Shown in pieces: positions 31,850 through 41,290 of a stretch of DNA of 64,000 nucleotides; positions within the stretch are counted from its first letter, which is position 1, and each line of letters starts with the position of its first letter. The notes under the pieces were generated by a model. It worked only from the letters and a program-made list of their open reading frames with translations, searched no databases and had not been told where the DNA came from. Source of the DNA: Elephas maximus indicus (lineage: Eukaryota > Chordata > Mammalia > Proboscidea > Elephantidae); contig NC_064831.1 of assembly GCF_024166365.1 (NCBI RefSeq), forward strand, positions 49,477,768-49,541,767, written 5' to 3'. The translations under genes and the position numbers were made by a program.

Positions 31850-33460
31850 CCCACATGGTCCCTTCCTGGTTACCTCCCCATTTTCCTGCTTCTCAACACT
31901 ACAAAACTTCTCGTCACTGTAAACTTCTCATCACCGTAAAACTTCTCATCACTGTAAACTTCTCATCACCGTAAAACTTCCTATCACAGTAAACTTCTCG
32001 TCACTCTAGAAGTTCTCATAGCTGTAAAACTTCTCATCACTGCACATTTCTAGAAGGCAGTGTCAGTGGTCACTGATCCCCCGTCCCCATGACTCGACTG
32101 AAATCGCCATCGTCAATGTCACCAATGACTCCATGATGCCAAATCCATTGCTCACTTTTTGGACCTTAACTTCTGAAACTTTTCAACAGCCCTTAACCGA
32201 GATGACCACTGGGTCACATCCTCCTTGAAACTCTTTTTTGGGTTCAGTGCCACCACACTCCTGGTTTTCCTTTAGCTACACAGACTCTTCCTCGCAATCT
32301 CTTTTCCTGGTTCTTGATTCTTGGTTCATGGTATCTGGTTCCTTCTCCTCTGCTTCATTGCTTGGCTCTGAGCCACACAACTCCCCATCCGTCAGTCTTC
32401 CCTGGATGGCCTCATCCAGCCCCATGACTTTACGTCCCTTCTATATGCTAATGCATCAAATGATGCCTTTTGCTCAAGCTCTCCCCCAAGCTTCACACTC
32501 ACAGCTCCAGTTGCCTGATATTACTTCTTGAAGGTTAATAGGCATATTATACCTAACATGTCCAAAACTGAGCTCTTGATTTCTGCCCTTAAACTTTCTC
32601 CTACGGTATTCTCCATCTCATAAATGCATCATTTATCTAGTTGCTGAGGTTAAAACAACAAACTTGATTACTCTTTCTTCCATCTCTAAGTAACCTTCAC
32701 ATGTTTGCTTAGCTCTACCTTTCTAATACATCCAAAGACAGCCCCCTTCTGTCTAGCTCTTTCCCTGCAGCTGTTGTAATCCAAGCCACCATCCTTATCA
32801 CACTTCTGCAATAGCCTTAAAACTGGTTTCTCTGCTTCCTCTTAGGCTCCCCTGTAATTCTCAAAACTGCTGCCAGAGTAAATCAGATCAGGTGACTCTC
32901 TTGCTTAAAACTGCCCTGTGGCTTGTCATCTCAAATAAAACCAAAACTACTTATGATAGATTTCAAGCTCCTACATTTTTTTTTTTTTTTTTTTTTTTAC
33001 AGGTACTGCCCTCCAAATCCGTCTGGTAACCTTCTCCCTCTCTTTCTAAACTCAGCTACACCAGCCTCCTCCCTTTTCTCCAAACATGCCAAGCTCTTCT
33101 TTGCCCTGACTCTTCCTTCTGCTTGGAATGCTCCGCCCCTAGTTCTTCACGGCACTGGGTTGAGTTTTTGGGTTAGTTCTTCACACAGTATCATCATATT
33201 GGGCCATATCACTTAGTGTCACAAAGATCATCCAAGTGTCAGTCAGATGGCACCTTCTTAGAGAAGTCCACCCTAACCTCTCTTTCTAAACTAGCCCCGT
33301 GCTCCACTCCTTTTTATTTTCCCTCTTTCTTATCACTATCTAAAATTACTTTGCTTGTTTATATTCTTCCCCAGTTAGAATGTAAGATCCATGGCAGCAT
33401 ATACTACAGTAACTACTGCATCTTCTGTGCCTAAAATAGTGCCTGACACAGGCTAGGTGC
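31850..33460 (+). repeat. L2 LINE, 3' half
   Basis: Long but diverged L2: GTCACCAATGACTCCATGAT, CCTTCTATATGCTAATGC, AACATGTCCAAAACTGAGCT, TCTTGATTTCTGCCC, TCCATCTCATAAATGCATCA, AATCAGATCAGGTGACTCTC, CTTGCTTAAAACTGCCC, TGGCACCTTCTTAGAGAAG, AGAATGTAAGATCCATGGCA and the terminal GCCTGACACAGGCTAGGTGC. Reading frames are destroyed. A T-run at 32978-32998 and the tandem array at 31905-32040 are later expansions. Confidence 0.8.
31905..32040. repeat. Minisatellite, unit about 18 bp
   Basis: Seven or more imperfect copies of a unit such as AAACTTCTCATCACYGTA, alternating between a 17- and an 18-base form. Variants include CTCGTCACT and CCTATCACAG. It lies inside the L2. Confidence 0.8.
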
Positions 33461-33464
33461 TCAA

Positions 33465-33640
33465 CAGATGTGGAAATTGAGGCTCAAAGAAATTAAATAA
33501 CTTGCCCCAAATTGTCCAGTTAGTAAGAAATGAAGCCAAAATTTGAAACCAAGTGTTATGACTGAATCCTGGAGTCCTTCTATTGCCTGATAATCTATGT
33601 AATCCATGTTCAACAGGTACTTATTTTAATTATCTGAGTT
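33465..33640 (-). repeat. MIR SINE fragment
   Basis: Reverse-complement MIR pattern: TGGAAATTGAGGCTCAAAGA, AATTAAATAACTTGCCCCAA, TTAGTAAGAAATGAAGCCAA and CTGAATCCTGGAGTCC. Confidence 0.6.
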
Positions 33641-33721
33641 GTGGGAAAAGGTAGCCCAGTCTTTTATTATTCAGAATGCTATCATAAAGCTATCTAGAAA
33701 AAATTTTTTTTTCTTTTTCCT

Positions 33722-33782
33722 TGGTTCAAACTACTGACCTTTTGGTTAGTAGGCTTAACCACTGTGACACCAGGGCTCCTTG
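33722..33782 (-). repeat. AfroSINE 5'-half fragment
   Basis: Reverse-complement A/B-box half only: GGTTCAAACTACTGACCTTT, TGGTTAGTAGGCTTAACCAC, TGTGACACCAGGGCTCC. The tail half is missing; a T-run precedes it. Confidence 0.75.
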
Positions 33783-33844
33783 CCGTACAGATACAAAACA
33801 ACATACTTTAAATGAATACTGTATGTATCTGGAAAATATTTTTT

Positions 33845-34851
33845 TTTTTTTTTTAAATTTTTATTAAGCTTCAAGTGAACATTTACCATTCCAATCAGTC
33901 TGTCACATGTAGGTTTACATACATCTTACTCCCTTCTCCCACTTGCTCTCCCCCTATTGAGTCAGCCCTTACAGTCTCTCGTTTCGTGCCAATTTTACCT
34001 TCTTCCCTCTCTCTCTATCTTCCCATCCCCCCTCCAGTCAAGAGTTGCCAACACACTCTCCTGTGTCCACCTGATTTAATTAGCTCACTCTTCATCAGTA
34101 TCTCTCTCCCCCCCACTGACCAGTCCTTTTCATGCCTGATGATTTGTCTTCGGGGATGGTTCCTGTCCTGTGCCATCAGAAGTTCTGGGGAGCATTGTCT
34201 CTGGGATTCCTCTAGTCGCAATCATACCATTAGGTGTGGTCTTTTAATGAGAATTTGGGGTCTGCATCCCATTGGTCTCCTGCTCCCTCAGGAGTTGTCT
34301 GTTGTGTTCCCTGACAGGGCAGACATCGATTGTGGCCGGGCACCAACTAGTTCTTCTGGTCTCAGGATATTGTAGGTCTCTGGTTCAAGTGGCCCTTTCT
34401 GTCTCTTGGGTTCTTAGTTGTCGTGTGACCTTGGTGTTCTTCCTTTGCCTTTGCTCCCGGTGGGTTGAGACCAATTAATGTATTTTAGATGGCTGCTTGT
34501 TGGCATTTAGGACCCCAGGTGCCACAATTCAAAGTGGGATGCAGAGTGTTTTCATAATAGAATTGTTTTGCCCATTGATTTAGAAGTCCTCTCAAACCAA
34601 GTTCCCCAGACCCCAGCCCCTGCTTCGCTATCCTTTGAAGCTTTCATTTTATCTCGGAAACCTCTTTACTTTTAATCCTGTCCAATTAGGCTGACCTTCC
34701 ATGTTTTGAGTGTTGTCTTTCCCTTCACCCAAAGCAGTTCCCATCTACAGATTGATCAATAAAAAGCCCTCTCCCTCCCTCCCTCCCTCCCTCCCCCCTT
34801 TGTAACCACAAAAGTATGTGTTCTTTTCCGTTTTTTCTATTTCTCAAGATC
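33845..34851 (-). other. L1 3' UTR
   Basis: Non-coding 3' part of the young L1. It holds an AATAAA polyadenylation signal (plus-strand TTTATT at 33860-33865) close to the poly(A) tail and the G-rich tract at 34771-34798. Truncated copies of the same UTR occur at 3666, 5585, 31184, 40670, 47794 and 49570, so it serves as a probe for this L1 lineage. Confidence 0.9.
34771..34798 (-). promoter_or_regulatory. G-rich 3' UTR tract, potential G-quadruplex
   Basis: On the L1 sense strand a run of GGGGGG followed by repeated AGGG units (plus-strand CTCCCTCCCT and so on, ending CCCCCC) gives more than four G-triplets one base apart. A G-rich polypurine tract at this place is a common property of mammalian L1 3' UTRs and is proposed to fold into a quadruplex. 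Confidence 0.75.
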
Positions 34852-37800
34852 TTATAATAGTGGTCTTATACAATATTTGTCCTTTTGTAACTGACTCATT
34901 TCGCTCAGCATAATGCCTTCCAGATTCCTCCATGTTATGAAGTGTTTCAGAGATTCGTCACTGTTCTTTATCGATGCGTAGTATTCCATTGTGTGAATAT
35001 ACCACAATTTATTTACCCATTCGTCCGTTGATGGACATCTTGTTTGCTTCCAGCTTTTTGCTATTGTAAACAGAGCTGCAATAAACATGGGTGTGCATAT
35101 ATCTGTTTGTGTGAAGGGTCTTGTATTTTTAGGGTATATTCCGAGGAGTGGGATTTCTGGGTTGTATGGTAGTTCTATTTCTAACTGTTTAAGATAACGC
35201 CAGATGGATTTCCAAAGTGGTTGTACCATTTTACAACCCCACCAGCAGTGTATGAGAGTTCCAGTCTCTCCGCAGCCTCTCCAACATTTATTATTTTGTG
35301 TTTTTTGAATTAATGCCAGTCTAGTTGGTGTCAGATGGAATCTCATCGTAGTTTTAATTTGCATTTCTCTAATGACTAATGATCGAGAGCATTTTCTCAT
35401 GTATCTGTTGGCTGCCTGAATATCTTCCTTAGTGAAATGTGTGTTCATATCCTTTGCCCACTTCTTGATTGGGTTGTTTGTCTTTTTGTGGTTGAGTTTT
35501 GACAGAATCATGTAGATTTTAGAGATCAGGCGCTGGTCTGAGATGTCATAGCTGAATATTCTTTCCCAGTCTGTAGGTGGTCTTTTTACTCTTTTGGTGA
35601 AGTCTTTAGATGTGCATAGGTGTTTGATTTTTAGGAGCTCCCAGTTATCTGGTTTCTCTTCATCATTTTTGGCAATGTTTTGTATTCTGTTTATGCCCTG
35701 TATTAGGGCTCCTAGGGTAGATCCTATTTTTTCTTCCATGATTTTTATCGTTTTAGTCTTTATGTTTAGGTCTTTGATCCACTTGGAGTTAGTTTTTGTG
35801 CATGGTGTGAGGTATGGGTCCTGTTTCATTCTTTTGCAAATGGATATCCAGGTATGCCAGCACCATTTGTTAAAAAGACTATTATTTCCCCAATTGACTG
35901 ACACTGGTCCTTTGTCAAATATCAGCTGCTCATAAATGGATGGATTTATGTCTGGATTCTCAATTCTGTTCCATTGGTCTATGTGCCTGTTGTTGTACCA
36001 GTACCAGGCTGTTTTGACTACTGTAGCTATATAATAGGTTCTGAAATCAGGTAGAGTGAGGCCTCCCACTTTCTTCTTCTTTTTCAGTAATGTTTTGCTT
36101 ATCCGGGGGTTCTTTCCTTTCCATATGAAATTAGTGATTTGTTTCTCTATTCCCTTAAAGTATGACATTGGTATTTGGATTGGAAGTGCGTTGTATGTAT
36201 AAATGGCTTTTGGTAGAATAGACATTTTTACTATGTTAAGTCTTCCTATCCATGAGCAGGGTATGTTTTTCCATTTAAGTGTGTCCTTTTGAATTTCTTG
36301 TAGCAGAGTTTTATAGTTTTCTTTGTATAGGTCTTTTACATCCTTGGTAAGATTTATTCCTAAGTATTTTATCTTCTTGGGGGCTACTGTGAATGGTATT
36401 GATTTGGTTATTTCCTCTTCGGTGTTCTTTTTGTTGATGTAGAGGAATCCAAGTGATTTTTGTATGTTTATTTTATATCCTGAGACTCTTCCAAACTCTT
36501 CTATTAGTTTCAGTAGTTTTCTGGAGGATTTCTTAGGGTTTTCCATGTATACGATCATGTCATCTGCAAATAGTGATAGCTTTACTTCCTCCTTACCAAT
36601 CTGGATACCCTTTATTTCTTTGTCTAGCCTAATTGCTCTGGCTAGGACTTCAAGTACGATGTTGAATAAGAGTGGTGATAAAGGGCATCCTTGTCTGGTT
36701 CCCGTTCTCAAGGGAAATGCTTTCAGGTTCTCTCCATTTAGAGTGATATTGGCCGTCGGCTTTGCATATATGCCCTTTATTATGTTGAGGAATTTTCCTT
36801 CAATTCCTATTTTGGTGAGAGTTTTTATCATAAATGGGTGTTGGACTTTGTCAAATGCCTTTTCTGCATCAATTGATAAGATCATGTGGTTTTTGTCTTT
36901 TGTTTTATTTATGTGATGGATTACATTAATGGTTTTTCTGATATTAAACCAGCCTTGCATACCTGGTATAAATCCCACTTGATCAGGGTGAATTATTTTT
37001 TTGATGTGTTGTTGGATTCTATTGGCTAGAATTTTATTAAGGATTTTTGCATCTATGTTCATGAGGGATATAGGTCTAAAATTTTCTTTTTTTGTAATGT
37101 CTTTACCTGGTTTTGGTATCAGGGAGATGGTAGCTTCATAGAATGAGTTGGGTAGTATTCCGTCTTTTTCTATACTTTGAAATACCTTCAATAGTAATGG
37201 TGTTAAGTCTTCCCTGAAGGTTTGGTAGAACTCTGCAGTGAAGCCATCTGGGCCAGGACTTTTTTTTGTTGGGAGTTTTTTGATTACCGTTTCAATCTCT
37301 TTTTTTGTTATGGGTCTATTTAGGTGTTCTACTTCTGAATGTGTTAGTTTAGGTAAGTAGTATTGTTCCAAGAATTTATCCATTTCTTCTAGGTTTTCAA
37401 ATTTGTTAGAGTACAATTTTATGTAGTAATCTGATATGATTCTTTTGATTTCATTTGGTTCTGTTGTGATGTGGTCCTTCTCGTTTCTTATTCGGGTTAT
37501 TTGTTTCCTTTCCTGTTTTTCTTTAGTCAGTCTAGCCAATGGTTTATCAATTTTGTTAATTTTTTCAAAGAACCAGCTTTTGGCTTTGTTAATTCTTTCA
37601 ATTGTTTTTCTGTTCTCTAATTCATTTAGTTCAGCTCTAATTTTTATTATTTGTTTTCTTCAGGTGCCTGATGGATTCTTTTGTTGCTCACTTTCTATTT
37701 GCTCAAGTTGTCGGGACAGTTCTCTGATTTTGTCTCTTTCTTCTTTTTGTATGTGTGCATTTATCGATATAAATTGGCCTCTGAGCACTGCTTTTGCTGT

Positions 37801-38667
37801 GTCCCAGAGGTTTTGATAGGAAGTATTTTCATTCTCGTTGCTTTCTAAGAATTTCCTTATTCCCTCCTTGATGTCTTCTATAACCCAGTCTTTTTTCAGG
37901 AGGGTATTGTTCATTTTCCAAGTATTTGATTTCTTTTCCCTAGTTTTTCTGTTATTGATTTCTAGCTTCATTGCCTTGTGGTCTGAGAAGATGCTTTGTA
38001 ATATTTCGATGTTTTGGATTCTGGAAAGATTTGTTTTATGCCCTAATATGTGGTCTATTCTAGAGAATGTTCCATGTGCGCTAGAAAAAAAAGTATATTT
38101 TGCAGCAGTTGGGTGGAGAGTTCTGTATAAGTCAATGAGGTCAAGTTGGTTGATTGTTGTAAGTAGGTCTTCCGTGTCTCTATTGAGCTTCTTACTGGAT
38201 GTCCTGTCCTTCTCCGAAAGTGGTGTGTTGAAGTCTCCTACTATATATGTGGAGGTGTCTATCTCACTTTTCAATTCTGTTAAAATTTGATTTATGTATC
38301 TTGCAGCCCTGTCATTAGGTGCGTAAATATTTAATATGGTTATGTCTTCCTGATCAATTGTCCCTTTTATCATTATATAGTGTCCTTCTTTATCCTTTGT
38401 GGTGGATTTAAGTCTAAAGTCTATTTTGTCAGAAATTAATATTGCTACTCCTCTTCTTTTTTGCTTTTTGTTTGCTTGATATATTTTTTTCCATCCTTTG
38501 AGTTTTAGTTTGTTTGTGTCTCTAAGTCTAAGGTGTGTCTCTTGTAGGCAGCATATAGATGGATCGTGTTTTTTTATCCAGTCCGTGACTCTCTGTCTCT
38601 TTATTGGTGCATTTAGTCCATTTACATTCAGCGTAATTATAGATAAGTAAGTTTTTAGTGCTGTCAT
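34852..38667 (-). pseudogene. L1 ORF2 (endonuclease-reverse transcriptase), one nonsense codon
   Basis: A 1271-codon ORF2 starting at ATG 38667, close to the usual mammalian length (human 1275). An AP-type endonuclease occupies residues 1-239, with N14, E43, Y115, D145, N147, D205 and H230 in the positions known from human L1. The reverse transcriptase follows, with D600 in SIDAEKAFD, the motif [14 protein letters not shown], and the catalytic FADD with D702 and D703. The C-terminal zinc-knuckle-like CX3CX7HX4C is also intact. The protein would nick target DNA and copy L1 RNA at the nick. The only break I find is TGA at 37660-37662 (codon 336), between endonuclease and RT; the frame stays open before and after it. 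Translation from the ATG would give an endonuclease-only product of 335 residues. Confidence 0.95.
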
Positions 38668-38930
38668 TTTGATGCCTTTTCATGTGTGTTGTTGGCCATT
38701 TCATTTTTCCACATGCTTTTTTGTGCTGAGACGTTTTTCTTAGTAGCTTGTGAGATCCTCATTTTCATAATGTTTAACTTTGTGTTTATTGAGTCGTTAC
38801 GTTTTTCTTGGCTTTTTTCTTGAGTTATGGAATTGATATTCCTTTTTGTGGTTACCTTTTTATTTACCCCTATTTTTCTAAGTAAAAACCTAACTTGTAT
38901 CCTTCTATTTCGCCTTGTATCACTCTCCAT
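38664..38930 (-). CDS. Small inter-ORF frame of the L1 (hypothetical)
   Basis: An 88-codon ATG-initiated frame lies between ORF1 and ORF2 on the same strand. Its TGA stop overlaps the ORF2 start codon in the four bases ATGA (38667-38664). The product would be basic and rich in Lys, Arg, Asn, Ser and Met (for example RRNRRIQVRF, KKVTTKRNIN), with no domain I recognise. Human and mouse L1 have only about 40-63 nt between the ORFs, so a 481-nt spacer is unusual. The overlap would suit termination-reinitiation onto ORF2. It may equally be a chance open stretch in A-rich RNA, since no selection evidence is available here. Confidence 0.35.
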   Translation of the reverse strand: MESDTRRNRRIQVRFLLRKIGVNKKVTTKRNINSITQEKSQEKRNDSINTKLNIMKMRISQATKKNVSAQKSMWKNEMANNTHEKASK

Positions 38931-39148
38931 CTGGCAGTTCAATGTCTCCTATATTTAGTCCCTCTTTTTGATTATTTTGATCGTTTATCTATTGATTTCC
39001 ATGATTTCCTGTTGTGTGTATTATTTTGTTTATTTATTTATTTTTTAGAATTAGTCTTAATTTGTTTGTTTTTGTGCTTTCCCTGTTTGAGTTGCGTTGA
39101 TATCAGGACGTTCTGTTTTGTGACCTTGTATTGTGCTGGTAGCTGATA

Positions 39149-40165
39149 TTATTGGTCATCCGGCCAAACAATCTCCTTTAGCATTTCTTGCAGTCTTGGT
39201 TTAGTTTTTGCAAATTCTCTAAACTTGTGTTTATCTGTAAATATCTTAATTTCTCCTTCATATTTCAGAGAGAGTTTTGCTGGATATATGATCCTTGGTT
39301 GGCAGTTTTTCTCGTTTAGTGCTCTGTATATGTCGTCCCATTCCCTTCTTGCCTGCATGGTTTCTGCTGAGTAGTCTGAACTTATTCTTATTGATTCTCC
39401 CTTGAAGGAAACCTTTCTTTTCTCCCTGGCTGCTTTTAAAATTTTCTGTTTGTCTTTGGTTTTGGCAAGTTTGATGATGATATGTCTTGGTGTTTTTCTT
39501 TTTGGATCAATCTTAAATGGGGTTCGATGAGCATCTTGGATAGATATCCTTTCTTCTTTCATGATGTCAGGGAAGTTTTGTGTCAGGAGTTCTTCAACTA
39601 TTTTCTCTGTGTTTTCTGTCCCCCCTCCCTGTTCTGGGACTCCAATTACTCGCAAGTTATCCTTCTTGATAGAGTCCCACATGATTCTTAGGGTTTCTTC
39701 ATTTTTTTTAATTCTTTTATCTGATTTTTTTTCAGCTATGTTGGTGTTGTTTCCCTGGTCCTCCAGAAGTCCCAGTCTACATTCTAATTGCTCGAGTCTG
39801 CTCCTCTGACTTTCTATTGCGTTGTCAAATTCTGTAATTTTATTGTTAATCTTTTGGATTTCTACATGCTTTCTCTCTATGGATTCTTGCAACTTGTTAA
39901 TTTTTCCACTATGTTCTTGAATAATCTTTTTGAGTTCTTCAACAGTTTTATCAGTGTGTTCCTTGGCTTTTTCTGCATTTATCCTAATTTCATTTGTGAT
40001 ATCTTTAAGCATTCTGTAAATTAGTTTTTTATATTCTGTATCTGATAATTCCAGGATTGTATCTTCATTTGGGAAAGATTTTGATTCTTTTGTTTGGGGG
40101 GTTGGAGAAGCTGTCATGGTCTGTTTCTTTATGTGGTTTGATATGGACTGCTGTCTCCGAGCCAT
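39149..40165 (-). CDS. L1 ORF1 protein (RNA-binding chaperone), intact
   Basis: 338 codons from ATG at 40165, the same length as human ORF1p. An in-frame GTG one codon upstream is ignored because the ATG lies in a good context (CAGTGATGG). A disordered basic N-terminus is followed by a coiled coil at about residues 50-165 with heptad spacing (KLQESIERKHVEIQKINNKI region). An RRM at about 169-250 has LRVIGVPE and RHIIIKLAKTKDKQKIL. The C-terminal domain at about 251-320 shows RISSDYSAET and YPAKLSLKYEG. In L1, ORF1p trimers coat the RNA and act as a nucleic-acid chaperone during insertion. There is no stop, frameshift or missing landmark, so this frame could still be translated. Confidence 0.95.
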   Translation of the reverse strand: MARRQQSISNHIKKQTMTASPTPQTKESKSFPNEDTILELSDTEYKKLIYRMLKDITNEIRINAEKAKEHTDKTVEELKKIIQEHSGKINKLQESIERKHVEIQKINNKITEFDNAIESQRSRLEQLECRLGLLEDQGNNTNIAEKKSDKRIKKNEETLRIMWDSIKKDNLRVIGVPEQGGGTENTEKIVEELLTQNFPDIMKEERISIQDAHRTPFKIDPKRKTPRHIIIKLAKTKDKQKILKAAREKRKVSFKGESIRISSDYSAETMQARREWDDIYRALNEKNCQPRIIYPAKLSLKYEGEIKIFTDKHKFREFAKTKPRLQEMLKEIVWPDDQ

Positions 40166-40392
40166 CACTGGGAAACTAGATTTTCCAAGTAGTCAGCTGG
40201 TGCGCTGGCTCCTAGTTCTGAAAACAGTCGCTGTCTGCCCGTATTTGTTCGTTTTCCGTCTCTAAGTCTGTGCTTGTTGTTCAGAGTTCGTAGATTGTTA
40301 TGTATGTGATCGATTCCCTTGTTTTTCCGAGTCTTTGTTGCAAGAGGGATCCGTGGTAGCGTCCACCTAGTCCGCCATCTTGGCCCCCGCCC
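40166..40392 (-). promoter_or_regulatory. L1 5' UTR and internal promoter with YY1 site
   Basis: The 227-nt sense leader starts GGGCGGGGGCCAAGATGGCG. AAGATGGCGGAC at 40381-40370 is a YY1-type site placed a few bases from the first nucleotide, as in human L1, where YY1 fixes the transcription start. The leader is short compared with the roughly 900 nt of human L1, and it shows no monomer repeats. The element's first base abuts the target duplication, so it is probably complete. Confidence 0.8.
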
Positions 40393-40409
40393 TCTGGAAA
40401 ATATTTTTT

Positions 40410-40669
40410 GATAATTTATTTTTTTCTTGTTGTTGAGAATATACACAGCAGAACATACACCAATTCAACAATTTCTCCATGTGCAATTCTGTGACGTTGA
40501 TTACATTTTTCAAGTTGTACAACGGTTCTCAACCTCCTTTCCTGAGTAGTTCCTCCTCCATTAGCATAAACTCGCTGCTCCCTAAGGTTCCTATCTAATC
40601 TTTTGAATTGCTGTTGTAAATTTGATCCCATATAGATAGATCAAAAGAGCACAATGCTCAAGGCAGACA
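40410..40669 (-). repeat. Older L1 3' UTR fragment (variant B)
   Basis: Shares CCTATCTAATCTTTTGAATTGC, AAATTTGATCCCATATAGAT and GAGCACAATGCTCAAGGCAG with 21748-22085. It lies immediately next to the young L1's target duplication. Minus strand, non-coding. Confidence 0.6.
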
Positions 40670-41290
40670 TTCTTTTTTTTTTTAATTGGGCTTTAAGTGA
40701 AAGTTTACAGTTCAAGTTAGTTTCTCATACAGAAATTTATACACACATTGTTATGTGACCCTAGTTGCTCTCCCTATAATGTGACCTAACATTCCTCCTT
40801 TCCACCCCGATTTCCCGTATCCATTCAACCAGCTCCTATCCTTTTCTGCCTTCTCATCTCTCCTCTGGGCAGGAGCTGTCCATTTAGTCTCCTTGTATCC
40901 ACTTGAGCTAAGAAGTACACTCTTTACAAGTATTGTATTATATCATATAGTCCAGTCTAATCTTTTTCGGAAGAGTGGGCTTCAGGAATGGTTTTAGTTT
41001 TGGGCTAACAGAGAGTCTGGGGGCCATGTCTTCTGGGGTCCCTCCAGTCTCAGTTAGACCATTAAGTCTGGTCTTTTTACAAGAATTTGAATTTTGCACC
41101 CCACTTTTCTCCTGCTCCATCAGGGACTCTCTGCTGTGTTCTCTGTCAGGGCAGTCATTGGTGGTAGCCAGGCACCATCTAGTTCTCCTGGTCCCAGGCT
41201 GATGGAATTTCTGGTTTATGTGGCCCTTTATGTCTCTTGGGCTCATATTTTCCTTGTGTCTTTGGTGTGCTTCATTCTTTTTTGTTCCGA
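40670..41290 (-). repeat. L1 3' UTR fragment (common type)
   Basis: After a T-run come GGGCTTTAAGTGAAAGTTTAC, CTCAGTTAGACCATTAAGTC, CTCTGTCAGGGCAGTCATTG, CCAGGCACCATCTAGTTCTC and TCTTGGGCTCATATTTTCC, matching the L1 3' UTR at 5600-6200. 5'-truncated, no ORF2 retained. Confidence 0.8.

Larger units (their letters stand above)
33845..40392 (-). mobile_element. Full-length young L1 LINE
   Basis: A complete L1 retrotransposon of 6548 bp. In sense order it has a 227-nt 5' UTR starting GGGCGGGGGCCAAGATGGCG, ORF1, a 481-nt inter-ORF stretch, ORF2, a 3' UTR of about 1 kb with a G-rich tract, and AATAAA then poly(A). The 17-bp direct repeat TCTGGAAAATATTTTTT flanks it exactly (33828-33844 and 40393-40409), the hallmark of target-primed reverse transcription. 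The nick site reads TTTTTT/GA. Perfect duplications and almost intact frames indicate a recent insertion. It landed beside an older L1 3' UTR (40410 onward). One in-frame stop in ORF2 probably makes this copy unable to move on its own. Confidence 0.95.

Noticed and set aside
31905-32040. Regular repeats that might suggest a CRISPR array
   Set aside because: Units are contiguous and imperfect without unique spacers, and the context is a mammalian L2; this is a minisatellite.
33875-34375. 166-codon plus-strand frame
   Set aside because: Antisense of the L1 3' UTR, which is non-coding in both directions.
37539-37539. Start of a separate RT protein at the TTG of codon 377
   Set aside because: There is no ATG here, and the frame is continuous with ORF2 upstream up to the TGA at codon 336. 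It is the same ORF2, not a new gene.
35594-37816. Plus-strand open frames of 113-150 codons
   Set aside because: Antisense shadows of L1 ORF2, which is clearly coded on the minus strand.
38895-40024. Plus-strand frames rich in Phe, Leu and Ser
   Set aside because: Antisense of L1 ORF1 and the inter-ORF region; composition mirrors Lys- and Glu-rich ORF1 codons.
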